Source of the DNA: Desulfobulbaceae bacterium
Lineage (GTDB): Bacteria; Bacteroidota; Ignavibacteria; Kapaibacteriales; UBA2268
DNA length: 64,000 nucleotides
Direction: 5' to 3'
NCBI GenBank assembly: GCA_018335795.1
Contig: JAGXRP010000060.1
Coordinates: 79,818-143,817 of the forward strand
The position numbers and the translations under genes are program-made. Positions 25,534 to 34,716 of the stretch are shown piece by piece. Position 1 is the stretch's first letter. Each line of letters opens with the position of its first letter. The notes below the pieces were generated by a model, which worked only from the letters and a program-made list of their open reading frames with translations, searched no databases and was not told where the DNA came from.

Positions 25534-26328
25534 TTATTGGTTTTGAAAATAAATAATGTTCAAAGCATCTTCGTAACTGATATTATCGTTCTGTGAAAGT
25601 CTTTCAGCCGAGATATGTGTAGATAGTCTGTCGGGGTTCACTAAAGTATGAGAGAAACTTTTGTTCGATTGAACTGTTTCAAATCCGATAGCAAATTCGC
25701 TAATGAGGCTTTTATCGAGCATTGATGTGATGATTCGCTCCAAAATTCCGAAAACTTCATCATTGTTACTTGATTTGTCTGCGAATTTCTCGGCTAATTC
25801 CACTACCATTGCTTCTTGAGCGGGAGTCAACTCTCTTGCGATTTCTCTGATTTTTCTAATTCGAGAGTTTGATACCGATTGAGCTGAGTTATCGACATGT
25901 GTTTGTTCTTGAATAATAGTATCTTGTACATTACTCTCCGAAAAATCAGAATATTTAAGAGCGTCAAGCCCTTTTACAGCCGGATTTGCTGCTCCGAGCA
26001 ATGCTACATGACGCAGTTCCAAATCAGTTCCGAGTGATACAGAAACATTTTTGAATGCTCCGCTCTTGAGTTCATCAAGAATATTGTCGGCTATAAATTG
26101 AGCTTGACCGAGAAGTTTTTCGCCTCTTCGGCATAGTTTATTAATCCATCCGACGGCGGGGGAATCATTTTTGGGGTGTCCCTTAACAATCGGAGATTCG
26201 GAATTTCGGTCGAGCTCGACCATTTGATTATATTTTGCGGAAATTTTATCCAACATTTCGGCATCGAAATTCCGCTCAATACCATTGGAATCAACGTGCA
26301 ATCCCGCTTTGAAGATTTCAATCCACAT
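25534..26328 (-). CDS. Phage prohead protease/scaffold (Mu gpI-like)
   Basis: A 264-aa protein. Residues about 1-130 match the Mu I-like protease: EIFKAGLHVDSNGIERNF, IVKGHPKNDSPAVGWINKL, SGAFKNVSVSLG and the diagnostic LRHVALLGAANPAVKGLDAL. The remaining half (about 140-264) is charged and helical, as in internal scaffold domains, and includes TPAQEAMVVELAEKFADK. It would mature the capsid by cleaving the scaffold. It is the first gene of the cassette, with a -7-like box upstream. Confidence 0.88.
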   Translation of the reverse strand: MWIEIFKAGLHVDSNGIERNFDAEMLDKISAKYNQMVELDRNSESPIVKGHPKNDSPAVGWINKLCRRGEKLLGQAQFIADNILDELKSGAFKNVSVSLGTDLELRHVALLGAANPAVKGLDALKYSDFSESNVQDTIIQEQTHVDNSAQSVSNSRIRKIREIARELTPAQEAMVVELAEKFADKSSNNDEVFGILERIITSMLDKSLISEFAIGFETVQSNKSFSHTLVNPDRLSTHISAERLSQNDNISYEDALNIIYFQNQ

Positions 26329-26367
26329 GAACTATCCTTAAGTTTTTTGAAGAAAATAATTACACTG

Positions 26368-26375
26368 CAAAAATA
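26368..26375 (-). promoter_or_regulatory. Candidate -7 box of the capsid cassette
   Basis: TATTTTTG on the minus strand, 40 bases before the protease ATG at 26328. The nearest TTG upstream is 25 bases away, longer than usual. A host-type promoter here would be consistent with chromosomal control of the cassette. Confidence 0.35.
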
Positions 26376-26515
26376 TTAAGGGTGTTCATACATATATAAT
26401 CAATGATTATTTCTTATTTTTAAAATATATTTTCATATTTTAAAATAATTCTGTAACATTTTGTTGTTTTTTGATATATATAAGTATAAATGTTAACTTT
26501 TTTTTTGGAGAATTT

Positions 26516-29500
26516 ATGATTTGTGATTACAATTTACAGAAATTGAGAAGCCACAGTTTTCTGTTTCTGATTTTATGCGTTGGGATGATTTTGCCTCAGA
26601 GCTTAAAATCGCAAGATTTGTTTGCTAAACTTCCCAGTCCCGGCACAAACTACGTGACCGTAGCAAAGGCTGCATCAAATGGCAAACAATATGTTGGTGT
26701 TTGGGGATCAGGAATTTATACAACTGTAAACAGTGGAGCCGATTGGACACAGAGCAATGCAGGGCTTACTAACTTTTACATCAATGCAATCGAATTTGGC
26801 AGGACAAACGAAGTTTATGTAGGAACAATTGACGGTATTTTTAAATCTACTAACAATGGTGCATCTTGGAATCCGGCTAATAACGGTTTGAAACACCTAC
26901 ATGTCAAAGCTATCAAAGCAGTAGCTAACGGCAATATCTTTGTCGGAACTTACGGTGGCGGAATTTATATTTCGAAGGATTATGGTGCATCATGGGTCCA
27001 AACCGGGCAGGGCTTAATGTATAGAGACATAAGCTCATTAGAAACGACTACTCAAAATTACATTGTAGCCGGTACTTACGGCGGAGGTATCTATGTTTCT
27101 CGCGATGGCGGTGATACTTGGTTGCGTCAAAACAGCGGTTTGACGAATCATTTTATTAACGACCTCAAGAGGTCACCACTGGGCTATGTTTTTGCAGCAA
27201 CTAATGGTCGAGGAGTAATGGAATCAGTCAATGGTGGTTTGACGTGGTCTGAGTTAGACACTTTTATGACTCGTCCGTTGAATCCCGAGAAAGAACCGCT
27301 CCCTGATTTCAATGCGACAACTATTACATTTAATAAAAATGGTAAAGTAGTTTATGGAACTAGATATGGCGGAGTATTTGTTCATGATGACGTGGTGAAT
27401 TTCTCTTGGGTTCCTGCTTCGACCACTCGTGGCAACGGTGTTACAAGCGTAATCAAAGGTGCAAACGATAATCTATTCGCATTTTTCTCCAGTCGTAACC
27501 CGAACTATTCGCTCGGTCTTGGTGATGTATTTGAAGATGATAATAGAGTATATCCTCATCCTGCACCCACTTCCAGAATCTTTTATGCCAAAAATAACAG
27601 AATGTTCAAAATAATGGAACAGGGTGAAGTTTGGCAAACATTAGATTACGGTGTTAACTGGTCTCTTTTATCGAATATTGGTCAAAAAGTGAATGATTTT
27701 GCAATGGATTCTGTCGGTAATTTTTTGGCAGGTACTGATTCCGGTTTATATGTATCAGACAATACAGCTTCAGCTTGGACACGAATTAAGTTTGCAGATA
27801 CAACAGTCTATTCAGTGCAAGTATCGCCGGATAATCATTTCTTTTTGGGTGCATACCATATTTATACACCATCCCCGCCCGGTACACCTGTTGAAACAAA
27901 GCTTGTCGTGGTAACTTTAAATAATGGCATAGATTGGATTAATATTACACCAAACCTACTACCGGGTAGTGAAGCACCCAAAAAGATAGCAATTACAAAT
28001 AACAAAACCGTTTATGTTAGCGTCGGCAAAATGGCTTTTTACACAACAGATGGAGGTATAAAGTGGACCGGAACTAATACATTAGGGGGGAGCATTAAAG
28101 ATATGTTTCCATCGCCTGACGGAAATGTATATATCGCAACATGGGATGGATTATACAAATCTAATACACCAAGTCAATTTGCAAAATTAAATACTGGTCT
28201 TACATATGCAGACAAGGTCTTTGCAGACCAAAACGGTAAAATTTTCGTTTCAGGTGTTTACATGTTGCCGAGACAATTCTCATTATCGAGCACCATAGCT
28301 ACATCCGATGACAAAGGGGCAACTTTTAAGTATATAAGAGGCGATTATCACGCTGAAATTATTACAGCCTATGCTATAAACGAAGACAACACTTTTTTTA
28401 TGGGTGGCGAATCCGGTATGATTTATCGTGCTATTGACCCTGAAATTCTCGTAGCTCCGGAAATTTTGAATCCTGTTCATAATTCATTTGATATTGAGAA
28501 TGGATTGAAAATATTATGGAAGAGCGTCAAAATGGCGGAACTGTATCAAGTACATATTTCAACTGATGATGAATACTTTTTCAATTTCGAATCAATAACT
28601 CTCTCTGATACATCTCATATTGTGCAAGCTCCTTTCACATACAATACAAAGTATTATTTGCGTATCAGAGCGAAAAACCACTCAGCAGTCAGCCCTTGGT
28701 CAAGCACTCATGTATTCACTACTAAGATTGCACCACCAGTGCTCGTATCTCCGGTAAATGATTCTGTTGGCGTTGCAGTTTCTACGGAATTGAATTGGGA
28801 AGAAGTTTGGGGTGCTGACAAATACGAAGTTCAACTCTCGACCACAGAAGATTTCAGCGTAATTTTCTTTACTAATGATAATCTAACTGATACTAAAATT
28901 TCAACTCCTAAACTTGATGGTTTGACTAAATATTTCTGGCGAGTTAGAGCGAAAAATCCTAATTCGACAAGCTATTGGTCTGAAGTATGGGCATTTACTA
29001 CTGTTCTTGGACCACCGAGAGTTCTAACACCGTTGCATCTTTCAGTCGGTAATGAAATTAACTTGCAATTTACTTGGACTCCGGCATTGGAAGCTACAAA
29101 TTACAATCTCAAACTCAGTACAAATCCTGATGTTTCAGAGCCATTTTACGATAAGACAGGAATTGTCGGCACATCTCATACGGTAAACGGATTGAGCTAT
29201 AACACAAGGTATTATGCAATTGTCAGTTCAGCGAACGAATTCGGGGTCAGTGAATGGTCTGATATAAGAGAATTTTTGACTGCATACGCACCGGTTTTAC
29301 AGGTTTCACCTTCGAATATGGCTGTTAACCAACTAATTTCGCCTGAATTACAATGGACTCAATTCGGTGGTCCAGAGTTGTATCATATTCAAGTGTCGAA
29401 AGAAACTGACTTTATCCAAAAAATTGTTGATGATAGTGTTGAAAATGCTGTAAAACATGCTGTTGCATTAGAGCCTTTCACAAACTATAACTGGAGAGTC

Positions 29501-30400
29501 AGAGTCGAAGACGACGATAATTTTGGAGTATGGTCTGAAGTATGGTCATTAAAAACAAGACTTCCAGCAATAGGGCTTCGTATTCCGGCGAATGAATCAA
29601 AGGGACTGCCTGCATCGGTTCAGTTTCTTTGGTTTTCAATGAATAATGCAGTTCGTTATCATTTGCAAATCGCTAATGACAGCGAATTTAATGACTTAAT
29701 TTTCTCTCAAGATACAATTAGCTCATTTGGTCATGTTTTCCCGAATTTAGCACCTAATTCAAAATTTTTCTGGCGAGTCCGCGCATATAGTGTTGATGGT
29801 CCGGGTGATTGGTCGGTAGTTTGGACGTTTGAGACAGGTATTGGTGGTCCAATCTTGATTGAACCGTTAAATAATGCTGAATTCGTTCCATTGGAAGCTA
29901 CTTTCAGATGGGATTCGTACAATGGTGCATTGTCCTATGAATTCATGCTTGCTACCGATAACAATTTTACTCAAATAGTCGAAAATGAACCGGCAATTAC
30001 CAGCACAACTCACACTGTTTCAGGATTAAGCGATAAAACTCAGTATTTCTGGAGAGTAAGAGCTGTGTTAGGTGATGGGAAATCTGATTGGTCTCAGGTT
30101 AGGTTTTTCAATACAGGTCCCGCAAACTCGGTATATGATTACATTTCTAACAATGGAAGTTATCCGAATCCATTTACACAAGCCGTGACAATTGAATTCG
30201 AAGCTAAGACTTTTGCTAAAGTTCAGATTCATATTTCTGATGTTTCGGGCAAAAAAGTCTTTGACAAAGACTTAGGCTATGTCGTCCCCGGTAAAGTTCG
30301 GACTGTTTGGGAACCTAAATCATTGCCGGTAGGAACTTATTATTATCGAATTATTGTCGGTGATTCGTCAATCAATGGTGAATTGATGATGGTCAAGTAA
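26516..30400 (+). CDS. 1294-aa T9SS-secreted BNR propeller with six FN3-like domains
   Basis: A very large surface or secreted protein. The ATG at 26516 follows a TTTTTTGGAGAATTT ribosome site; the open frame extends 45 bases further upstream without one. The signal peptide covers residues about 12-35. Residues about 40-640 form BNR/Asp-box propeller repeats (STNNGASWNP, SKDYGASWVQ, SRDGGDTWLR). Six FN3-like repeats follow at about 90-residue spacing, each with a Tyr-Phe-Trp-Arg-Val-Arg-type strand and a W-S-x-V-W-x-F-T end. The last 80 residues are a T9SS sorting domain (SYPNPFTQAVTIEFE, HISDVSGKKVFDKD, LPVGTYYYRI). Likely adhesive or carbohydrate-binding. Confidence 0.88.
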   Translation: MICDYNLQKLRSHSFLFLILCVGMILPQSLKSQDLFAKLPSPGTNYVTVAKAASNGKQYVGVWGSGIYTTVNSGADWTQSNAGLTNFYINAIEFGRTNEVYVGTIDGIFKSTNNGASWNPANNGLKHLHVKAIKAVANGNIFVGTYGGGIYISKDYGASWVQTGQGLMYRDISSLETTTQNYIVAGTYGGGIYVSRDGGDTWLRQNSGLTNHFINDLKRSPLGYVFAATNGRGVMESVNGGLTWSELDTFMTRPLNPEKEPLPDFNATTITFNKNGKVVYGTRYGGVFVHDDVVNFSWVPASTTRGNGVTSVIKGANDNLFAFFSSRNPNYSLGLGDVFEDDNRVYPHPAPTSRIFYAKNNRMFKIMEQGEVWQTLDYGVNWSLLSNIGQKVNDFAMDSVGNFLAGTDSGLYVSDNTASAWTRIKFADTTVYSVQVSPDNHFFLGAYHIYTPSPPGTPVETKLVVVTLNNGIDWINITPNLLPGSEAPKKIAITNNKTVYVSVGKMAFYTTDGGIKWTGTNTLGGSIKDMFPSPDGNVYIATWDGLYKSNTPSQFAKLNTGLTYADKVFADQNGKIFVSGVYMLPRQFSLSSTIATSDDKGATFKYIRGDYHAEIITAYAINEDNTFFMGGESGMIYRAIDPEILVAPEILNPVHNSFDIENGLKILWKSVKMAELYQVHISTDDEYFFNFESITLSDTSHIVQAPFTYNTKYYLRIRAKNHSAVSPWSSTHVFTTKIAPPVLVSPVNDSVGVAVSTELNWEEVWGADKYEVQLSTTEDFSVIFFTNDNLTDTKISTPKLDGLTKYFWRVRAKNPNSTSYWSEVWAFTTVLGPPRVLTPLHLSVGNEINLQFTWTPALEATNYNLKLSTNPDVSEPFYDKTGIVGTSHTVNGLSYNTRYYAIVSSANEFGVSEWSDIREFLTAYAPVLQVSPSNMAVNQLISPELQWTQFGGPELYHIQVSKETDFIQKIVDDSVENAVKHAVALEPFTNYNWRVRVEDDDNFGVWSEVWSLKTRLPAIGLRIPANESKGLPASVQFLWFSMNNAVRYHLQIANDSEFNDLIFSQDTISSFGHVFPNLAPNSKFFWRVRAYSVDGPGDWSVVWTFETGIGGPILIEPLNNAEFVPLEATFRWDSYNGALSYEFMLATDNNFTQIVENEPAITSTTHTVSGLSDKTQYFWRVRAVLGDGKSDWSQVRFFNTGPANSVYDYISNNGSYPNPFTQAVTIEFEAKTFAKVQIHISDVSGKKVFDKDLGYVVPGKVRTVWEPKSLPVGTYYYRIIVGDSSINGELMMVK

Positions 30401-30426
30401 GGTTTTTTTAACATCAGTAATCTTTT

Positions 30427-30461
30427 AAAACTGCCTTGTCTAAAAATGAGGCAGTTTTTTT
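30427..30461 (+). terminator. Terminator of the large T9SS protein gene
   Basis: Arms AAAACTGCCT and AGGCAGTTTT with a 12-base loop and a T-run. It lies 26 bases after the stop at 30400. Its sequence is not of the GGCTGTCC family. Confidence 0.85.
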
Positions 30462-30585
30462 ATTTATAAATTTTTTCTATGGCAAACAATTTGCTAAGAT
30501 AATAACATAAAGAAATGTAAGAAATTACCGATTTACATAATACTGTGTATCTCAATATTAGGATTGAATTGATTGGTTTGATTTG

Positions 30586-30882
30586 ATGGACAAAATACAA
30601 AAGGAAAAGCTTAAACAGTTACTAAGAATAAAAAGCCAGCTTGAGCCCAAGACATATCTTGATGAGTTAGCTGAAATCGGTGTACTTGAGTATTATGTCA
30701 AAGATTATCTAAAAGAAAAATTTGACACTGACCCCGAATATCGCGATAAAATTTATGATTATATTTATAAATATGCAGAAAAATATAATGATGATTTGGA
30801 AGTTTACTATTTAGAACAAGTTCTCGAAAGTCTGAGTTTTTTTAACCAATATACGGCAGAATGGCAGAAAACAAGGCAATAA
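30586..30882 (+). CDS. Helical hypothetical protein coupled to a coiled-coil protein
   Basis: A 98-aa helical, charged protein (KIQKEKLKQLLRIKSQLEP, DELAEIGVLEYYVKDYLKEK, YIYKYAEKYNDDLEVYYLEQ). The ATG at 30586 is used; an in-frame TTG just before is less likely. The end overlaps the next start by 22 bases, so the two proteins are probably made together and may interact. No family recognised. Confidence 0.65.
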   Translation: MDKIQKEKLKQLLRIKSQLEPKTYLDELAEIGVLEYYVKDYLKEKFDTDPEYRDKIYDYIYKYAEKYNDDLEVYYLEQVLESLSFFNQYTAEWQKTRQ

Positions 30883-31847
30883 GACCGGAAATCAGAGGTT
30901 TGTTTGACACGATTCGTGAACATGCCCTGAAATATAATCGCGCCTTCGAGAATCTTGAAAAAGACCGCGAAGACTACGAGTATTTCGTTGGCGAGTTGAA
31001 GAAACAGGTTCAAGAGTTTTACAAAGTTATAAATACCGATTTTTATAGCATTAAGCAAAAATATGATGATGTTATTAAAATCATAAATATCGAAACCCTA
31101 AAAACTTTAGATAAATATTCCGAGCTTTCTGATTTGGAGCAATTGCAAAAGTCCTATTTCAAAGCAGTCCAAGATATAAGCGAAATCCAACAATCACTTG
31201 ATGAGCAATTTGAATTTCTGAAGAAAGAATCGAATGCTTTCATTAATCTAATCAACGAAATCAAAAACAGGTCTAATCGAGAAGTTGAGAAATTTCTCGA
31301 AAATGCAGAACAAACTCTTTCGGAATCAATATCTAAAGAAATTACAAAGACTGAAGAAAAATTGATGGTGAAACTTGTTTCCGTCGAAAAGAGATTAGTA
31401 TATTTCGACCAAGTATATTGGGCTTTTCAAGATAGATACCGCGAAGAAGTACGGAATTTTTACAAAGAGATGGACACATTGAAAAGTATATTTTCATCTG
31501 TCAATTCCAATAAATCTGATTTTGACAAAAACAATTTGGGCTTAATCGAAACTGATTTCCAAAATAAATTTGAATCCATTCATAAAATAATAACTATTAT
31601 CCAAGAAAAAAGCAAATCGCATGATGAAATTTTAGCTCGTTTGCCGGCTTCATTTCAAAGCAACAAAGAATTTTCAAGTGTTTTGACTGATAATGACAGT
31701 AAAAAATTTGATGAATTGCAGCGAAAAATCACGAAATTTGCTACAGAGGCAGCATCTCTAAAAAAAAGTTTATCCAGGGCAACAACTATAGCAATATTGG
31801 CAATCATTGGTGCGATAATTTCGATTTTACTTGCTATATTGAAATAA
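30861..31847 (+). CDS. Long coiled-coil protein with a C-terminal membrane anchor
   Basis: A 328-aa protein that is almost entirely charged helix with heptad-like spacing (for example EVEKFLENAEQTLSESISKE and TKTEEKLMVKLVSVEKRLVY) and ends in a single hydrophobic segment, ATTIAILAIIGAIISILLAI, with only LK after it. This tail-anchored arrangement places the coiled coil in the cytoplasm. Its gene overlaps the preceding small gene by 22 bases. It may be a membrane-tethered scaffold; I recognise no named family. Confidence 0.7.
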   Translation: MAENKAIRPEIRGLFDTIREHALKYNRAFENLEKDREDYEYFVGELKKQVQEFYKVINTDFYSIKQKYDDVIKIINIETLKTLDKYSELSDLEQLQKSYFKAVQDISEIQQSLDEQFEFLKKESNAFINLINEIKNRSNREVEKFLENAEQTLSESISKEITKTEEKLMVKLVSVEKRLVYFDQVYWAFQDRYREEVRNFYKEMDTLKSIFSSVNSNKSDFDKNNLGLIETDFQNKFESIHKIITIIQEKSKSHDEILARLPASFQSNKEFSSVLTDNDSKKFDELQRKITKFATEAASLKKSLSRATTIAILAIIGAIISILLAILK

Positions 31848-31914
31848 GCTCCCTAATTAATAAATCTTCTGTAATTACGTTTTGATTAGTTTATAAACGA
31901 ACAAAATATATACT

Positions 31915-33126
31915 ATGTTTCCTAAATTAAACGAACAGATTGATTTAATCAAACAAGGCGTTGTTGATTTGCTTCCTGAAGATGAATTAGTCCAAAAAAT
32001 AGAACGCTCGATCAAGACAAATAAACCGCTAAATATAAAGTTAGGAGCCGACCCAAGCCGACCGGACTTGCATATCGGACATGCAGTTGTTTTGCATAAG
32101 ATGCGCCAATTCCAAGATTTGGGACATAAAGCAATTTTGATTATCGGCGATTTTACGGCTATGATTGGCGACCCAACCGGCAAATCCAAAACTCGCCCGC
32201 ATCTGACAATCGAAGATACGAGAATTAATGGGCAATCATATCTTGAGCAAGCTACAATTATCTTGAGTTCCGATAGGCTCGAAGTTGTATATAATTCAGA
32301 TTGGCTCAATAAAATGAATTTTATTGATGTCGTAAAATTAACTTCAAAATACACCGTTGCCCAACTTTTGGAGCGTGACGATTTCTCGAAACGCTATCAA
32401 TCAGGCACTCCTATAAGTCTTCATGAATTCCTCTATCCATTGGCTCAAGCGATGGATTCAGTGGTAATCAAATCGGATGTCGAGCTGGGCGGGACTGACC
32501 AAAAATTCAACTTGCTCGTTGGCAGAGAAGTTCAAAAATCTTACGGCGAAGAAGCACAATGTATTCTGACTATGCCGATACTCGAAGGTACTGACGGAGT
32601 GCAGAAGATGTCCAAATCTCTCGATAATTATATTGCGATCACCGATACTCCGCGTGAAATGTTTGGCAAAGTGATGTCTATCCCCGATAATGTTATTTCG
32701 CGATACGCCCGCTATGCTGCTTTTATGCCCGATGCTGAAGTTGCAAAATTAGAAACCGGTCTTGCTGATGGTTCAATCCACCCGAGAAATGCCAAAGTCG
32801 AAACAGCTATGAAAATCGTTGCTGTATATCATAAGGAAGATGCTGCAAAAGCGGCTTTTGAAGAGTTCGAGAGAATTTTTGTCAACAAAGACATTCCCGA
32901 TGTGATTGACGAAATGCTTTTGGAGGAGCCATCTTTCAGAGCCGACGAATTGTTGGTGCTTACACAAATGGCACCCTCTAAAAAAGAAGCACGAAGATTA
33001 ATTGAGCAAGGTGGAGTCACAATTGACGGTGAAAAAGTTGGAGATACATTTGTAGAAATTGATTTGACTTCTAAACGATTGCTCAAAGTAGGTAAAAGAA
33101 AATTTTTATATGTAATAGCAAAATGA
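31915..33126 (+). CDS. tyrS: Tyrosyl-tRNA synthetase
   Basis: A 403-aa class I aminoacyl-tRNA synthetase that charges tRNA-Tyr. The HIGH motif is at residues 53-56 (RPDLHIGHAVVLHKM), the Tyr-binding and dimer region has DVELGGTDQKFNLLVGREVQ, and the KMSKS loop is QKMSKSLDNYIAI. The C-terminal S4 domain (SKKEARRLIEQGGVTIDGEK) is intact. It is of the TyrZ type with HIGH. The stop overlaps a small exported-protein gene by 4 bases. Confidence 0.97.
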   Translation: MFPKLNEQIDLIKQGVVDLLPEDELVQKIERSIKTNKPLNIKLGADPSRPDLHIGHAVVLHKMRQFQDLGHKAILIIGDFTAMIGDPTGKSKTRPHLTIEDTRINGQSYLEQATIILSSDRLEVVYNSDWLNKMNFIDVVKLTSKYTVAQLLERDDFSKRYQSGTPISLHEFLYPLAQAMDSVVIKSDVELGGTDQKFNLLVGREVQKSYGEEAQCILTMPILEGTDGVQKMSKSLDNYIAITDTPREMFGKVMSIPDNVISRYARYAAFMPDAEVAKLETGLADGSIHPRNAKVETAMKIVAVYHKEDAAKAAFEEFERIFVNKDIPDVIDEMLLEEPSFRADELLVLTQMAPSKKEARRLIEQGGVTIDGEKVGDTFVEIDLTSKRLLKVGKRKFLYVIAK

Positions 33127-33308
33127 TTCTTAAAAAATTCATATTTACATTGATTTTTACTTTTTATCTGGCAATAATGGCTGTCGGTACCGAAAATTAT
33201 TCCAACCGCCGCCCTGTGCCTATTGTTCAAACATTAGATTATCATCCTGTTTATTTACGTCGTAAGCCTTTGAGAGTAAATTTCAGTATGATTCCTATAA
33301 GAAATTAA
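33123..33308 (+). CDS. Small exported protein overlapping tyrS
   Basis: A 61-aa protein starting with the ATGA overlap at the tyrS stop. The N-terminus is a good signal peptide (MILKKFIFTLIFTFYLAIMA); the mature part is about 40 basic residues (VPIVQTLDYHPVYLRRKPLR). Reinitiation after tyrS would give expression. No family recognised; small size limits certainty. Confidence 0.45.
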   Translation: MILKKFIFTLIFTFYLAIMAVGTENYSNRRPVPIVQTLDYHPVYLRRKPLRVNFSMIPIRN

Positions 33309-33344
33309 CTAATTTATATCTTTCAAATTATATGGGAAAGGCTT

Positions 33345-34628
33345 GTGAGTTTAAAGACTTTTTTAATGACGTTCGCGATCATATTTGCAATGAATATAGA
33401 TTTGATGCTTGGTGATAATCTTATCACTTTTGAAGCAATTAATGAGAAAAGTGGAGCTGTAATATATTTGGATAGTATCGTTGTTTTGAATAAGACAACG
33501 ATGAAATCAACAACACTGATTGGAGAAAACAGCTTCGACCCTTTTAGCTCAACAAGTGTTGATAGAGGTTCTAACGGGCAATCGCAAATTATTAATAACC
33601 AATTTGACGGGAAATTGATTATTAATGAGGAATTCGCAGATTCTCGAATTTCTGTTTATTCCTCGACCGGACAATTAATCTATTCGTCAGTAGCGAATAA
33701 CAGAGTGACTGAAATTAATACAGAGATGTTACCATTTGGATTGTATTTGATTCAAGCAGTTTCATCAAACATAATATTGAATGAAAAATTCATCAAGGGG
33801 AACAACCAAAGCCATATCTCCGCATTCCCGAAATCTATTTTCCTAGCGGCTGATTTGTTCGATTTTTATGCTTATCGTCGTGGATTTTTGCCCGATACTA
33901 TAGCAGATGTTGAGCCTGTTGCAGGCACAAAATATTTGTTTTCTATGTTTCTTGACGCTCCGATTTTTTATGATAGTATAAGATTCGAGATTTCGGGGCT
34001 AAACGTCAAAGGTTCTGTTAGCCATGAATGGTCAACTAATGGTACACAAAACAATAACTATTACACCGAAAGCAATGCCTATTCTGCGAATTTTTTAACA
34101 ATTCGAGCAGACTTAGGTTCTATTGATGAATCATGCGTTAAAGCAATATATAGCCACCTCGAAAAACCACCAAAATTTGTTTGCTCCGAATATCACTATG
34201 ACGCACCTGATTCTACTTATCTTTGCCATCTAAGCTGTAGTGCGGGTTCTTGGACTTCTACAATTTATTCATCAAAAGCTTTAATATTTTTTGATTTCAC
34301 TAAAAGTGAAATCAGCCAAATTATGCTTGATAATATACAAGGTAAAAATGAGCAATCGGGTACTCAGCCGCCATATAACCGTTCTATCAATCAGCTTTCA
34401 ATTATCTTATCCCATCTTCCATTCACCGAAACTGATGATATGATTTATGTAGAAATGACCGGTTCAGATATAAACAAACATATTAACGGATTCAATGCCA
34501 AAACTTATTCTGCTGCTACATATATGTCACCACCATATGACTACCAGCATTACAGCAGAGATTATTTCAAAATAGAGGAAGTTTTAAGTACAGCAAAGTT
34601 GAAAATCATAATTTATAAAAAACAATAG
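33345..34628 (+). CDS. Secreted protein with an internal T9SS-like domain
   Basis: A 427-aa exported protein that uses GTG at 33345 after GGGAAAGG. The signal (MSLKTFLMTFAIIFAMNIDL) is followed at about residues 80-155 by a region resembling a T9SS type A domain: IINEEFADSRISVYSSTGQLI, NTEMLPFGLYLIQAV, ILNEKFIKG. In secreted proteins such a domain is normally last, but here 270 further residues follow (DLFDFYAYRRGFLPDTIADV, PPKFVCSEYHYDAPDSTYLC, then a TGSDINKHINGFN tail). The tail has four or more Cys. No family recognised for it. Confidence 0.65.
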   Translation: MSLKTFLMTFAIIFAMNIDLMLGDNLITFEAINEKSGAVIYLDSIVVLNKTTMKSTTLIGENSFDPFSSTSVDRGSNGQSQIINNQFDGKLIINEEFADSRISVYSSTGQLIYSSVANNRVTEINTEMLPFGLYLIQAVSSNIILNEKFIKGNNQSHISAFPKSIFLAADLFDFYAYRRGFLPDTIADVEPVAGTKYLFSMFLDAPIFYDSIRFEISGLNVKGSVSHEWSTNGTQNNNYYTESNAYSANFLTIRADLGSIDESCVKAIYSHLEKPPKFVCSEYHYDAPDSTYLCHLSCSAGSWTSTIYSSKALIFFDFTKSEISQIMLDNIQGKNEQSGTQPPYNRSINQLSIILSHLPFTETDDMIYVEMTGSDINKHINGFNAKTYSAATYMSPPYDYQHYSRDYFKIEEVLSTAKLKIIIYKKQ

Positions 34629-34716
34629 TACATTGTTGTATCAAATTGATAGCAGTTTATTTATGAGGGTGAATTGGAACTTCAATTTTAGATACTTTAA
34701 TTTTGAGGTGTTATAA

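Larger units (their letters stand above)
20949..26328 (-). mobile_element. Mu-like capsid and lysis cassette without terminase or tail
   Basis: Nine closely spaced minus-strand genes: protease/scaffold, major capsid protein, cement protein, gp36-like (DUF1320), holin-like membrane protein, exported CHAP-like lysin, beta-rich unknown, two-helix membrane protein, and DUF935 portal. No terminase, tail, integrase, transposase, replication or repressor gene is present in or beside it. Every frame is open and codon use looks like that of neighbouring host genes. It may be an old prophage remnant, a capsid-bearing satellite, or a domesticated particle such as a gene transfer agent. Confidence 0.85.
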
